NCBI GenBank assembly: GCA_029564595.1
Contig: JAKQPS010000183.1
Span: forward strand, 47,886 to 111,885
DNA from: a bacterium
GTDB taxonomy: Bacteria; UBP15; UBA6099
DNA length: 64,000 nt
Reading direction: 5' to 3'
In this document: piece after piece, positions 51,551-59,788 of the stretch
Layout of the letters: each line of letters begins with the position of its first letter
How positions within the stretch are numbered: the first letter of the stretch is position 1
Program-made: the position numbers and the translations under genes
Notes under the pieces: generated by a model
Database searches by the model: none
Told to the model about the DNA's origin: nothing
The model's input: the letters and a program-made list of their open reading frames with translations, nothing else

Positions 51551-52015
51551 TCAACTTTTCGCAATGCTGAAAGACTGGATGACGGAATTCGCCAGCAACC
51601 TCCGGGCGATATTCTCCACGTCGCTCTTGGAAATTTTCCCTCTGAGTACCACTTTGGTGGATGTTTTAGCGCCGGTCGCTCCTGCGATTCCCATGTCGGC
51701 GATTCCCTTTAGGGTGGTGTCCGCCACAGTGTCCGTTACGCCTTTGTTGAATTTCACTTCGATTACCCACGCGCCGTCCACGACCGGCCCGGACACCTCG
51801 CCGATTACATGTCTCTGCGAAACGGGGTCGGAGAGAAGCTCGGAGGCGATGCGGCGCGCTTCGCCCTTCGAGATTCCGCCTTCAATCTCTGTCACTCTCA
51901 CAAACCGCACGGACTTCGCGCCTTTGACGTTCAAGTCTTCGATATCTTTGATTAGGCCTTCGCCTGCGGCGTCCACGAGGTCTTCTCTTATGTACACTTC
52001 GATTCGGGTAGTCAT
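51551..52015 (-). CDS. purS: tandem-duplicated PurS, FGAM synthase bridging subunit
   Basis: 154 residues, about twice the usual PurS length of about 80. The first half (about 3-75) reads RIEVYIREDLVDAAGEGLIKD, VKSVRFVRVTEIEGG-like segment and ARRIASELLSDPVSQ. The second half (about 84-152) reads WVIEVKFNKGVTDTVADTTLKGI, TGAKTSTKVVLRG and ENIARRLLANSVIQSFSI. Both show the PurS pattern of a beta strand, GVxDxxG helix and C-terminal LLANPVI block. PurS normally works as a dimer that links PurQ and PurL; here one chain may supply both protomers. AAAGGA lies about 10 nt before the ATG. purL follows after 51 bp. Confidence 0.85.
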   Translation of the reverse strand: MTTRIEVYIREDLVDAAGEGLIKDIEDLNVKGAKSVRFVRVTEIEGGISKGEARRIASELLSDPVSQRHVIGEVSGPVVDGAWVIEVKFNKGVTDTVADTTLKGIADMGIAGATGAKTSTKVVLRGKISKSDVENIARRLLANSVIQSFSIAKS

Positions 52016-52112
52016 CGGTCGCGTTCCTTTCAGCGCGTTTCAGAGGCGCGCCACGTCGGGTATCATATATAAACGCATAACGAGTGTCAATTTAATCAGG
52101 CGCTCGTTTCCG

Positions 52113-53399
52113 TCAGACGCCGCCCAGCTTAGAATTGACTTCCATCGCGCAGAACTCTCCGCACATCGAGCATGTCTTGTCCGATGTCTTTTTCTTCTTC
52201 GCCAAATCCTGTTTGACGATATCGAATTTCGCCGGGTCGATGCCGAGCCGCTCCTGCGCTTCCCAATCGAGAGCCTTTCGCGCCGCCGACATCTCTTTGT
52301 CCCATGACTTGTCTTTTAGCTTCACGGCGTCTGCCGCGTGGGCCGCTATGCGCGAAGCCATGACGCCGTCCCTGACATCTTTGGGGCCGGGCAGTCCGAG
52401 ATGCTCCGTCGGAGTCACGTAACAAAGAAAATCCGCGCCGGCCCAAGCCGCTATCGCCCCGCCGATGGCGGACGTTATGTGGTCGTATCCCGGCGCGACA
52501 TCCGTCACGAGCGGGCCTAGCACATAGTAAGGAGCTCCGTTGCAAACCGATTTCTGCAGCTTCACATTCGGGGCTATCTCGTCCAGAGGCATGTGGCCGG
52601 GGCCTTCGATTATTGTCTGCACGCCTTCGGACACCGCTTTTTCAGCCAGTTCGCCGAGCATTATCATCTCCTGAATCATCGGCCTGTCGGACGCGTCGGC
52701 CATGCAACCGGGCCGCAGTCCGTCGCCGAGGCTCAACGTCACGTCGTATTTCTTCGCTATCTTCAGGAGCCTGTCGTAATGCTCATAGAGCGGGTTTTCC
52801 ATTCCGGTGGTCGCCATCCACGCGGCAATGAACGCGCCGCCCCGGCTCACTATCCCCGTCACTCTCTTGGCGCGCTTTACTCGTTCCAGCGCCGTCAGGT
52901 TCAGCCCGCAGTGGACGGTCATGAAATCCACGCCCTCTTCCGCCTGCCCCTCTATCACGTCGAACAACTCCTCGACATCCAGCTTCAACGCTGACGAGCA
53001 GCGTTTCGACGCTTTCACGAATAACTCGTAGAGAGGAACTGTTCCGAGCGGCTTCGGACACGCATCCAGAATCTCGCGCCGGATTTGTTTCAAATCCCCT
53101 CCGGTGCTCAAGTCCATGACCGCGTCCGTCTTTGCGTCCAGCGCTTCCGCAAGCTTTGCCAATTCCGTCTTCGTCGAACACCGGTCCTTCGAAGTGCCTA
53201 TGTTGGCGTTGACTTTCGTCCTGATTCCGGCTCCTATCCCTTCGACGTCGAGTTTCTTCCTTTTAACATTCTTCGGAATCACTAGGCGTCCGGAAGCTAT
53301 CTCATCCCTAATGAATTCGGGCGCGACGCCTTCTTTCTTCGCCACCGCCTTCATCTCGGTCGTTATCGTTCCTTTTCTCGCTTTGTCAATAAGAGTCAT
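52113..53399 (-). CDS. thiC: phosphomethylpyrimidine (HMP-P) synthase
   Basis: 428 residues, the short form without the N-terminal extension of plant and proteobacterial enzymes. A radical-SAM enzyme that rearranges AIR to HMP-phosphate. Motifs: ARKGTITTEMKAVAKKEGV, VDFMTVHCGLNL, RGGAFIAAWM, DGLRPGCMADA, EGPGHMPLDEI and APYYVLGPLVTDVAPGYDHITSAIG. The cluster motif lies at the C-terminus (CSMCGEFC). It reads CX2CX3C, one residue shorter between the last two Cys than the commonly quoted CX2CX4C, as I recall for some short anaerobe or archaeal ThiC proteins. Last gene of the TPP-regulated operon. Confidence 0.96.
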   Translation of the reverse strand: MTLIDKARKGTITTEMKAVAKKEGVAPEFIRDEIASGRLVIPKNVKRKKLDVEGIGAGIRTKVNANIGTSKDRCSTKTELAKLAEALDAKTDAVMDLSTGGDLKQIRREILDACPKPLGTVPLYELFVKASKRCSSALKLDVEELFDVIEGQAEEGVDFMTVHCGLNLTALERVKRAKRVTGIVSRGGAFIAAWMATTGMENPLYEHYDRLLKIAKKYDVTLSLGDGLRPGCMADASDRPMIQEMIMLGELAEKAVSEGVQTIIEGPGHMPLDEIAPNVKLQKSVCNGAPYYVLGPLVTDVAPGYDHITSAIGGAIAAWAGADFLCYVTPTEHLGLPGPKDVRDGVMASRIAAHAADAVKLKDKSWDKEMSAARKALDWEAQERLGIDPAKFDIVKQDLAKKKKTSDKTCSMCGEFCAMEVNSKLGGV

Positions 53400-53444
53400 T
53401 TTATCACGAATCCCTTTGGGCTGACGCGGCGGAGCCGCCGCCGT

Positions 53445-54230
53445 TTATTTGATAACGCCTTCGACCGGACTGCTTGGGGAGGCGATTTCCGTTTTTGCGA
53501 TTCTTCCGGCGAGATAGGCGAGCCTTCCGGCCTGAACGCCGAGTTTCATCGCCCGCGCCATCGCCACCGGGTCGTCCGCTTTCGCGATGGCGGTGTTTAT
53601 CAGGACGGCGTCCGCTCCAAGCTCCATCGCCTGAGCGGCGTCTGAAGGAACGCCCAGCCCCGCGTCCACCACAATCGGCACGATGCCGCCGAACCTCTTG
53701 ATAATAAGCTTGATATATGTAAAGTCGATGAATCCCTGCCCGGAGCCTATGGGAGACGCGAGAGGCATGACTGCCGCCGCTCCCGCGTCGATTAGCTTTT
53801 TAGCCACAACCGGATCGCCCGTCGTGTACGGCATCACGGTGAAACCGTCCGCCGCCAGAACGCGCGTCGCCTCTATCGTTCCGACCACGTCCGGAAGAAG
53901 CGTCTCCGGGTCGTTTATCACTTCCAGCTTCACCAAGTCGCTGAACCCGGCGGCGCGGGCGATGTTCGCCACTCTCACCGCTTCGTCCACAGTCGCGCAT
54001 CCCGCCGTGTTCGGCAGCAGCTTGAACTTGCTCTTGTCCAGATAGTCGAGCAGCGACTCCTCGTTCGGGTTGTCTATGTTGACCCGCCTGACCGCGAACG
54101 TTACTAGCTCCGATTCGGATTCCGCCAGAGCGTCTTTCATAAGCTGGAATGTGGCGTACTTGCCGGTTCCCGTAAAAAGCCTTGACTTGAATGTGTGCTT
54201 GCCGACCTTCAGTTCTTTGTCCTCACGCAT
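53445..54230 (-). CDS. thiG: thiazole synthase
   Basis: 261 residues. It builds the thiazole phosphate from DXP, ThiS thiocarboxylate and dehydroglycine or glycine imine. Motifs: FKSRLFTGTGKYATFQLM, VRRVNIDN, NTAGCATVDEAVRVANIARA, the Schiff-base Lys in VKLEVINDPETLLPD, TVMPYTTGDPVVAKKL, VMPLASPIGSGQG, and VDAGLGVPSDAAQAMELGADAVLINTAIAKA. GGAGG precedes the ATG. It follows thiS closely (21 bp), its sulfur donor. Confidence 0.97.
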   Translation of the reverse strand: MREDKELKVGKHTFKSRLFTGTGKYATFQLMKDALAESESELVTFAVRRVNIDNPNEESLLDYLDKSKFKLLPNTAGCATVDEAVRVANIARAAGFSDLVKLEVINDPETLLPDVVGTIEATRVLAADGFTVMPYTTGDPVVAKKLIDAGAAAVMPLASPIGSGQGFIDFTYIKLIIKRFGGIVPIVVDAGLGVPSDAAQAMELGADAVLINTAIAKADDPVAMARAMKLGVQAGRLAYLAGRIAKTEIASPSSPVEGVIK

Positions 54231-54251
54231 TTCGCGCCTCCGTTTTATTGT

Positions 54252-54479
54252 TCATCCGCCGCCGACGAACCGCACGATTTCTATCTCGTCGCCTTCGTTG
54301 ACGGCAACAGCGTCGTTCTCCCTTTGTTTCAATATGATTCGGTTATGCTCCACGACCGCCGCCGCTTTCCTCACCTTGAAATAGTCCAGCAGCCCACCGA
54401 CGGTGAGGCCCGCCGGAACATCTCTCAGTTCTCCGTTCACTTTCACTGTTATCATTGCCGCGCCGGCGTCTTCGCTCAT
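54252..54479 (-). CDS. thiS: sulfur carrier protein ThiS
   Basis: 75 residues, beta-grasp fold: ITVKVNGELRDVPAGLTVGGLLDYF, then VVEHNRIILKQRENDAVAVNEGDEIEIVRFVGGG. The C-terminal Gly-Gly is the site of adenylation and thiocarboxylation. The track start at 54479 adds MSEDAGAA before MITVKV (ATG 54455); ThiS usually starts at the latter, but a GGAAGG site fits the first. No ThiF is next to it, so the activating enzyme is elsewhere. Confidence 0.93.
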   Translation of the reverse strand: MSEDAGAAMITVKVNGELRDVPAGLTVGGLLDYFKVRKAAAVVEHNRIILKQRENDAVAVNEGDEIEIVRFVGGG

Positions 54480-54484
54480 ATCAA

Positions 54485-55552
54485 TCAGCCCTTCCGGTTC
54501 TTCGTTTTCCGGTAATCGTCAAATATTTCGTTTATCCTTTTCAGCGTCGCGCCGATGTCGTCAGCCTGAGTGACAGCGGAGACGACCGCCGCGCCTGACG
54601 CCCCGGCGTCCAGAACTTCCCTGATATTGCCGAGGTTGATTCCCCCTATGGCGACAACCGGAGTGCCGCCCGCAGCCTCCGCCACTCTGGACAGCAGTTT
54701 CAGGCCGACCTGTTTCCTGTCGGGTTTCGTGGGACTCTGAAATACAGCGCCCACCGCCAGATAGTCCGGGCGCTGCTCAAGAGCGGTCATGGCCTCTCGA
54801 TAAGAGTTCGAAGAGCGGCCTATGAGGAGGCTGTCGCCTGCGATATCCCTTGCGGCGTCCACAGGCATGTCCTCCGCGCCCAGATGCGCGGCGTCCGCTC
54901 CCGCCGCCAGCGCGATATCGACTCTGTCATTGACCACGAACAATGAAGAGCCGGATTTGATTTTTTTCCTGATGGATTTAGCGCGCGAAAGCTTCACCGC
55001 GTCAGCAGCGTCTTTGTCGCGAAGTTGAATCAGTCCCGCTCCCGCGCGGATCAGCCGCGCCGTCAGAGCGCCTTTCAAATCTTCATATCCTGCCACCGCG
55101 TATAGAAAAGGCGCGTCCGGCATGCGGCGCGCTCGCGAAACGACTTTCGCAATGTCCTTTTCGACGTCGTACAATCTGAACCTGATATCTCCGAACATCG
55201 AAGAAGCGGCGGCGTTGACCGGTTTCGACAACTCTTCCAGAACCCGCGCCGCTTCCTGAGCGCGTTTAAGGTTGGCCGCCAAAGGGTCAGAGGCTCCGGC
55301 TCCGGTTTCCAGAGATGGCGCATTACGGGCGACATCTCGCCGGGAATCTCTCGCCGACACTAGAGCCGCGTTTCCTCCGGGCAACAATTCCGCCGCCGAG
55401 CGCAAGTCGTGCCGTATAGCGCGCAACGCTCCCGCGACTCGCGGCGCGTCGTGTCCGAAACGCAATATGTCCTCGACCGTCCTCGTCCCTTCCGAAGCGC
55501 GGTTCAGGTTGGCGTCGATTGCCCTGTAAGTCATTTTTCGAGTGTTGCTCAT
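54485..55552 (-). CDS. thiE: bifunctional ThiD2-ThiE thiamine phosphate synthase
   Basis: 355 residues. Residues about 8-150 match the ThiD2-type domain: YRAIDANLNRASEGTRTVEDILRF, ALRAIRHDLRSA and NLKRAQEAARVLEELSK, proposed to supply HMP kinase function or an accessory role. Residues about 160-350 are ThiE: AGAGLIQLRDKDA, LFVVNDRVDIALAAGADAAHLGAEDMP, IGRSSNSYREAM, DYLAVGAVFQSPTKPDR and PVVAIGGINLGNI. It fuses HMP-PP and thiazole-P to thiamine-P. I use the ATG at 55552; the longer open frame begins with a TTG and an ATG 18 nt downstream is the alternative. First gene after the TPP riboswitch. Confidence 0.93.
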   Translation of the reverse strand: MSNTRKMTYRAIDANLNRASEGTRTVEDILRFGHDAPRVAGALRAIRHDLRSAAELLPGGNAALVSARDSRRDVARNAPSLETGAGASDPLAANLKRAQEAARVLEELSKPVNAAASSMFGDIRFRLYDVEKDIAKVVSRARRMPDAPFLYAVAGYEDLKGALTARLIRAGAGLIQLRDKDAADAVKLSRAKSIRKKIKSGSSLFVVNDRVDIALAAGADAAHLGAEDMPVDAARDIAGDSLLIGRSSNSYREAMTALEQRPDYLAVGAVFQSPTKPDRKQVGLKLLSRVAEAAGGTPVVAIGGINLGNIREVLDAGASGAAVVSAVTQADDIGATLKRINEIFDDYRKTKNRKG

Positions 55553-55598
55553 AAAAATACCGTTCTCGCGGGGGTCGCGCAACGGCTGTCGGTCGCCG

Positions 55599-55676
55599 CG
55601 TTTCCTACGCCGGAATTACCCGGATCAGGTTCGAGGGGTTTCTTCTCAGCCCACAGGCGCCCCCAGCGGTCATCGC
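55599..55676 (-). promoter_or_regulatory. TPP riboswitch (THI element)
   Basis: On the minus strand the aptamer core is present in order: GGGGGCGCC, the conserved GGGCTGAGA, then ACCCCTCGAACCTGATCCGG, GTAATTCCGGC and GTAGGAAAC. This matches the THI box consensus (CTGAGA...ACCC...GAACCTGATC.GG.TAAT.CC.GCGTAGG). It precedes ThiD2-ThiE by about 50 nt. An expression platform is not certain: CG-rich segments between 55599 and 55555 could sequester the start region, and a short T-run (ATTTTT) abuts the ATG. Confidence 0.96.
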
Positions 55677-55678
55677 AA

Positions 55679-55707
55679 AGTATATACTTCCGTCTCCCCG
55701 AATTCAA
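55679..55707 (-). promoter_or_regulatory. promoter of the thiamine operon
   Basis: On the minus strand TTGAAT (55707-55702), a 17-nt spacer and TATACT (55684-55679). The predicted RNA start near 55672 is the first stem of the TPP aptamer, as usual for riboswitch-controlled transcripts. Confidence 0.65.
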
Positions 55708-55777
55708 CCCGATATCCGATAGAATCGTTTCCGATTCACCGGCGCGCTGAACTTTATATTTGCTGATATGGAATAAT

Positions 55778-57328
55778 CTACCGAGCCGATTCTTCAAAAA
55801 CCTCATCGAGTGCGGGTATGGCGGCCATGTGGTCTTCCGCATAAAAAACTTTGTAGGGGGCTTTCACTCTGTTAATCTCGGCGGCGAGCATGTAACGATG
55901 TCTGCTGAGGTTGTGAAAGACATACGAACCCGGCTCGTCAGGCGGGCATCCGGCCTGCTCGTACCTGAGATACGCCGTCTCCCTCTCGTTCGCGCGGATA
56001 TCAACCGCGTTTATTCTTTCGTCGCTCAGGAAGAGAATCCTCCACTTGATGAAATACGTCGTGTGAACGCAATCGACGCCGCTCTCGTCTAGAAATTCAA
56101 CCACGTGAACGAGCGATTCCGGGTCGGTTTTGACATTGCCCTCGACTATTGAGTTGTCTGAAAAAACAGCGGCGGCTCCGACAATTATTCCTGAGGCTGC
56201 CAGCGCGAATATTACGCACCCGGTAAAAAAACTTATGTGCCGTTTCGTCCTGAACAGAAGGACGAGCGCGGCGGCTACCGCCATCGATATCACAGGTTCC
56301 AGCGGAAGCAGATATCGGGGGGATTTTCCAGCGAACCCGGTCGCGGCGTAGGCAACCACTGCTGCGGCAAGCACAAGCGCTGGAGCGCCGGGAACGCTTC
56401 TTCTCCTGCCGGCAAGAATGACAACGGACATAATCAACGCCGAATACGTCAGCCACGAATGCCACGGCGCGGGCCGCACGAAATTGTGAACGCAGTCGAC
56501 GGAAAAAAACAATGGAATCTCCGAGACCAACATGGTTATCAAGGCGTTCGGGGCTTGAGCGATTGCTTTAACGCCTCCGCTTCCGCTTAAAAGCTGGTTG
56601 ATATGCGCAAAATCGGACGAAAGATTGGCGGCAATCAAAGGAATGGCTCCCACCGCGAATCCTCCAGCGAAAACAACCGCTCCCTTCACGCTGAGCATCC
56701 CGAACCTGAGAGCGACGGGAATAAGCGCGATGGCGTATATGAGAGCGAAATCGTAACTCCACCACGCCAACCCCAGAATGACGCCGAGCGCCGCGCACAG
56801 CATCATCCTTCTCCTGCCCGCCCCCGCCCGGTATGCCTCTTCGATCAGACGCGCGACCATCAGCGCGGCCATCCCTAAAAATATCGTTTCTATATAGCCG
56901 TCGGCCTTTAGGGATGACTTCAGGAACGGCGTCGAAAACGCCGTCAGCGCGGCGGCGAGAAGTCCCGCTTTCCCGCCGTAAACTCTTTGCATATATGTGT
57001 AAACGAGCAAAACGATGCCGACTGAGAAAAGAACCGGAGATAGATGAATCGCCCATTCAGACGGGCCGAACGCTTTAAATAAAGGCGCGGCGAATAGAGC
57101 TTCGATGACATGCCCGCCGCCGTAATGCTGTCCGTAGAAAAAGAAGGGGACGCCCTCGCCCGCCGCGATATGCTTCGCCATAAGCCCGACGATGGACTCG
57201 TCGGCGTCCAGCCTTCGCTCGACGGTCGCCATCATAGCAAGCCGGGGAACCGCGGCCATAGCGACAAGCGCGGCCCACTTCGCCGCTGTCGCGGCCTTCC
57301 TCCTGAATCTTGCCGGATCGAATATCAT
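55778..57328 (-). CDS. GT-C-type polytopic glycosyltransferase-like protein
   Basis: 516 residues with an N-terminal membrane helix (about 15-35), an early acidic loop with LDADESIVGLMAKHIAAGEG and FFYGQHYGGGH, then some 10 helices. The DADE(S) acidic motif in the first extracytoplasmic loop is typical of the PMT/ArnT-like GT-C fold (DD/DE motif near the start). A C-terminal soluble domain of about 120 residues follows. These enzymes transfer sugars from polyprenyl-linked donors to lipids or proteins. Starts at an ATG 6 nt after the coiled-coil gene's stop, with no clear ribosome site, so translation is likely coupled. Acceptor unknown. Confidence 0.75.
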   Translation of the reverse strand: MIFDPARFRRKAATAAKWAALVAMAAVPRLAMMATVERRLDADESIVGLMAKHIAAGEGVPFFFYGQHYGGGHVIEALFAAPLFKAFGPSEWAIHLSPVLFSVGIVLLVYTYMQRVYGGKAGLLAAALTAFSTPFLKSSLKADGYIETIFLGMAALMVARLIEEAYRAGAGRRRMMLCAALGVILGLAWWSYDFALIYAIALIPVALRFGMLSVKGAVVFAGGFAVGAIPLIAANLSSDFAHINQLLSGSGGVKAIAQAPNALITMLVSEIPLFFSVDCVHNFVRPAPWHSWLTYSALIMSVVILAGRRRSVPGAPALVLAAAVVAYAATGFAGKSPRYLLPLEPVISMAVAAALVLLFRTKRHISFFTGCVIFALAASGIIVGAAAVFSDNSIVEGNVKTDPESLVHVVEFLDESGVDCVHTTYFIKWRILFLSDERINAVDIRANERETAYLRYEQAGCPPDEPGSYVFHNLSRHRYMLAAEINRVKAPYKVFYAEDHMAAIPALDEVFEESAR

Positions 57329-57334
57329 TCTGAA

Positions 57335-57754
57335 TTAGTCGCCATTGTTGTGCTGATCGAAAAACCGTTTCGTCAGCGGCAGCCTTTCCAACGCGGACGT
57401 CGCTCTCGCGGTGAGGTCTATCGCCTTCTCCACCTGTTTCATTCGGTCTTCCAGTTCCGACATGATTTTTTCCATCCGCACCGAAACCGAATTTACCCTC
57501 TCGAACGTCTCGCCGACCGTATCCATCAGCGAATCCATTCTGTCTATGGTGGAGTTCACCCTGTCCAGAGTGACATCCATCCTGTTGAAAGTCTGCTCCG
57601 TGCGGTCTATCGTGGATTCGAGGGCCTTCAGCGAATTGCCCGCTATCACAACCACATCCGAAGTTCCATCTATCGCCGAATCGAGTTTGACCACAGCTTT
57701 TTCAAGCCTGTTTATAAGCCGTTCGGATCTTGCGAATATTTTCATCGGGTCCAT
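57335..57754 (-). CDS. coiled-coil protein of unknown function
   Basis: 139 residues from the ATG at 57754. A TTG at 57760 has better spacing to a GGAG site and is the alternative start. From about residue 8 to 120 it is an almost pure helical repeat with a hydrophobic residue every three to four positions and many Asp/Arg/Thr at the polar ones (LESTIDRTEQTFNRMDVTLD, RVNSTIDRMDSLMDTVGE). It has no membrane segment. The pattern resembles methyl-accepting-protein or t-SNARE-type bundles and is not a recognised family. It is next to the GT-C-like gene and probably in the same transcript. Confidence 0.6.
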   Translation of the reverse strand: MDPMKIFARSERLINRLEKAVVKLDSAIDGTSDVVVIAGNSLKALESTIDRTEQTFNRMDVTLDRVNSTIDRMDSLMDTVGETFERVNSVSVRMEKIMSELEDRMKQVEKAIDLTARATSALERLPLTKRFFDQHNNGD

Positions 57755-57897
57755 CAACAAAGTCGCTTTGCTCCAATCAACATATTGCCGGGCAACGACC
57801 CGGACTCTTCCGAATTATACACTATCGGCGGCGAGGGAATAAGAACGGATGTTTTTCAATCGGCCATTTCGCCGATTCAGACAAAAACTTCATTGCG

Positions 57898-58602
57898 TCA
57901 CTCGACGCCGCGCTCCGCCTTTATTTTAGAAAGCACATCAGGATAATTCGTGATAAAACCGTCCACCCCTATGTCGATGAACCTGCGCATCATGTCAGCG
58001 TCGTTGACCGTCCACGGAATAACCTTCAAACCAAGCCTGTGCGCCCTCGACACGAACATGGAATTTATTTGCGCCTTGTTCGGGTTTATCCACGCGCATC
58101 CAAGTTTCTTCGCTCTCAGCAACGGAAACGGCGTCAAAACCGGCAATGTCAGAAAACCCGTGTCCACCGAGTCATCAATCTCTTTGGATTCCTTAAGGGC
58201 GCGCGCGTCGAACTCGGATATCATCGACCCTGCCGCTATGCCGTAGTTGTTCATCAGACGTATCGCCTCGCTCACAGCCCCGCTTTCCTTGCATTCGATA
58301 TTAATCTTTATGCCGCTTTCCTTGCATAGAGCCACCGCCTCCTCCAGAGTCGGCACAGGCTCGCCCTTGAAACGAAGCTCCTTAACCTGCCTGTATGTAA
58401 GTTCCGAAGTGGGAGCTGGATTGCCTGTCGTGCGTTTATACGTCTTGTCGTGATTTATTATCGCCACTCCGTCGGAAGTCATCCTCGCGTCAAGTTCAAT
58501 CATGTCCGCGCCCATCTCGACAGCGGTCCTGAACGCTTTCATCGTGTTTTCAGGAGCGTGAACAGGACTGCCCCTGTGCCCGCAATTGACAATTTTCTTC
58601 AT
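57898..58602 (-). CDS. glycerophosphodiester phosphodiesterase
   Basis: 234 residues. GDPD family: VNCGHRGSPVHAPENTMKAF with the HR...PENT catalytic His region, MGADMIELDARMTSDGVAIINHD (ELD...HD metal and second His), and the later KINIECKESGA (Glu ligand) and LKVIPWTVND. It hydrolyses glycerophosphodiesters to an alcohol plus glycerol 3-phosphate. I chose the ATG at 58602 because GGAGG lies about 7 nt before it; the open frame extends 11 codons upstream. No signal peptide, so it is cytoplasmic, UgpQ-like. It is not linked here to a glycerophosphate transporter. Confidence 0.93.
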   Translation of the reverse strand: MKKIVNCGHRGSPVHAPENTMKAFRTAVEMGADMIELDARMTSDGVAIINHDKTYKRTTGNPAPTSELTYRQVKELRFKGEPVPTLEEAVALCKESGIKINIECKESGAVSEAIRLMNNYGIAAGSMISEFDARALKESKEIDDSVDTGFLTLPVLTPFPLLRAKKLGCAWINPNKAQINSMFVSRAHRLGLKVIPWTVNDADMMRRFIDIGVDGFITNYPDVLSKIKAERGVE

Positions 58603-58731
58603 CGGCTTGCCTCCCGGCGGAGAAAACAAGCGCAAAATTTCGCGCCTCGCCCCTATAACATATCAGCGGCCGTCCCGTATATCAACAAAAAACACGCGGC
58701 GACAACCGCCCCATTCGTTTAATCTCTATTG

Positions 58732-59034
58732 TCAGTGTTTGGAATACTCTTCGAAAAGCTTCTGTAATATTTCTTCAACTTTGTCCGGTCTGACATGGTA
58801 TCTCGATATTCTTTGACCCACATTCTCCATCAGTTCGGAAAAGAACTTTTTCCTTTTTTCTATCTCAAAGACTTCCGCCTGAGCCAAGTCGATTCCCCAT
58901 TCGGAGCACACCGACTCTATGGCAAAATGCATAATCCCTCGCGCAGCAGGGAGGGATATTTCACCTATCTCGCCGTGAACGATATCCGCAAGATTGCTTA
59001 ATATTTTCTCCTGCCTCGGAGTTATCTTCGCCAT
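58732..59034 (-). CDS. small hypothetical protein
   Basis: 100 residues, mostly helical, with no membrane segment and no motif I recognise: ITPRQEKILSNLADIVHGEIGEISLPAAR, then a possible helix-turn-helix-like layout and a basic/acidic C-terminal region (PDKVEEILQKLFEEYSK). AGAGGG lies about 9 nt before the ATG. It ends 129 bp before the GDPD gene, and follows the STAS gene by 36 bp on the same strand, so it may be linked to STAS-type signalling. Function unknown. Confidence 0.6.
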   Translation of the reverse strand: MAKITPRQEKILSNLADIVHGEIGEISLPAARGIMHFAIESVCSEWGIDLAQAEVFEIEKRKKFFSELMENVGQRISRYHVRPDKVEEILQKLFEEYSKH

Positions 59035-59070
59035 TCCTTTGCCCTCTTGCCCGGCGCGAACTCGCGCGCT

Positions 59071-59379
59071 TTACAATTCAAACGTGCCGACATTCTTTAT
59101 CTTCTTCAGCAAGCCCTTCATGTGTTCGTTCGCGTTTGTTATCTGCATAGTCTGGCACTGCATTCTGAGCGCCTCAGACACATACAACACCGCCCCCAGC
59201 CCAGCCGAATCGATGAATTTCAATTTTTCAAAATTGAAAACCACCTTGCTTCCTTTGTCCCTGACCTTTGACGGAACTTCCATCATGAAATCTTTTGAAT
59301 CGCAAAAACTCAATTCGCCAGCAAGCTTCAATTCGACGCCATTGTCAAAGTTCTTGGCTTCAACTTGCAAGTCTCTCAT
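59071..59379 (-). CDS. STAS-domain protein (anti-sigma-factor antagonist family)
   Basis: 102 residues. STAS fold: VELKLAGELSFCDSKDFMMEV, VVFNFEKLKFIDSAGLGAVLYVSEALRM. The FIDSAGLG motif contains the Ser that is phosphorylated in SpoIIAA and RsbV-like proteins. I chose the ATG at 59379 because GAGGAG lies about 9 nt upstream. No anti-sigma kinase (HATPase) is encoded next to it, so its partner is unknown. A role in general stress or envelope partner-switching is inferred from family alone. Confidence 0.9.
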   Translation of the reverse strand: MRDLQVEAKNFDNGVELKLAGELSFCDSKDFMMEVPSKVRDKGSKVVFNFEKLKFIDSAGLGAVLYVSEALRMQCQTMQITNANEHMKGLLKKIKNVGTFEL

Positions 59380-59742
59380 ATCGCGCTCCTCAAATAATAT
59401 ATTCGCAAGAAACGAGACTAAACACATGGTGAATAAATCGCTAAGATTATCGTTACCTATATTTTATTGATTTCGACGCAAAAAGTCTCGCGGTTTGCGC
59501 ACAAAAAAAACATACGAATCCTATTGAAGCGTCTATGACTGTCAAATAGAACAAATCCGCGTTTTTCAACAGCGCTGGCTGAAATCGAAGAAAAGGATTA
59601 GATACGAGGCGAATCGAACGAGAACAACAGAGCATACTGTTTAGTATGGGACGGCAGTTCGAGTCGATGATTCAACGACGTAGATCGCCCATAATTCGAT
59701 TTCTCGGATTTTCTCGTTAAAAATCCGCTTATGTGTTTTCTG
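59380..59742. other. intergenic region, divergent, no gene seen
   Basis: A 363-bp AT-rich gap between the STAS gene (minus) and the amidohydrolase gene (plus). Short open frames here lack ribosome sites and codon-use support. It ends at the promoter described next. I see no RNA gene or repeat family in it. Confidence 0.6.
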
Positions 59743-59771
59743 TTGAATTATTCCGGAACAAAAGCCATAAT
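59743..59771 (+). promoter_or_regulatory. promoter of the amidohydrolase gene
   Basis: TTGAAT (59743-59748), a 17-nt spacer and CATAAT (59766-59771), 18 nt before the ATG. RNA would start near 59779, giving a leader of about 10 nt. Confidence 0.5.
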
Positions 59772-59788
59772 TTTGCGGGTGATTTGAG

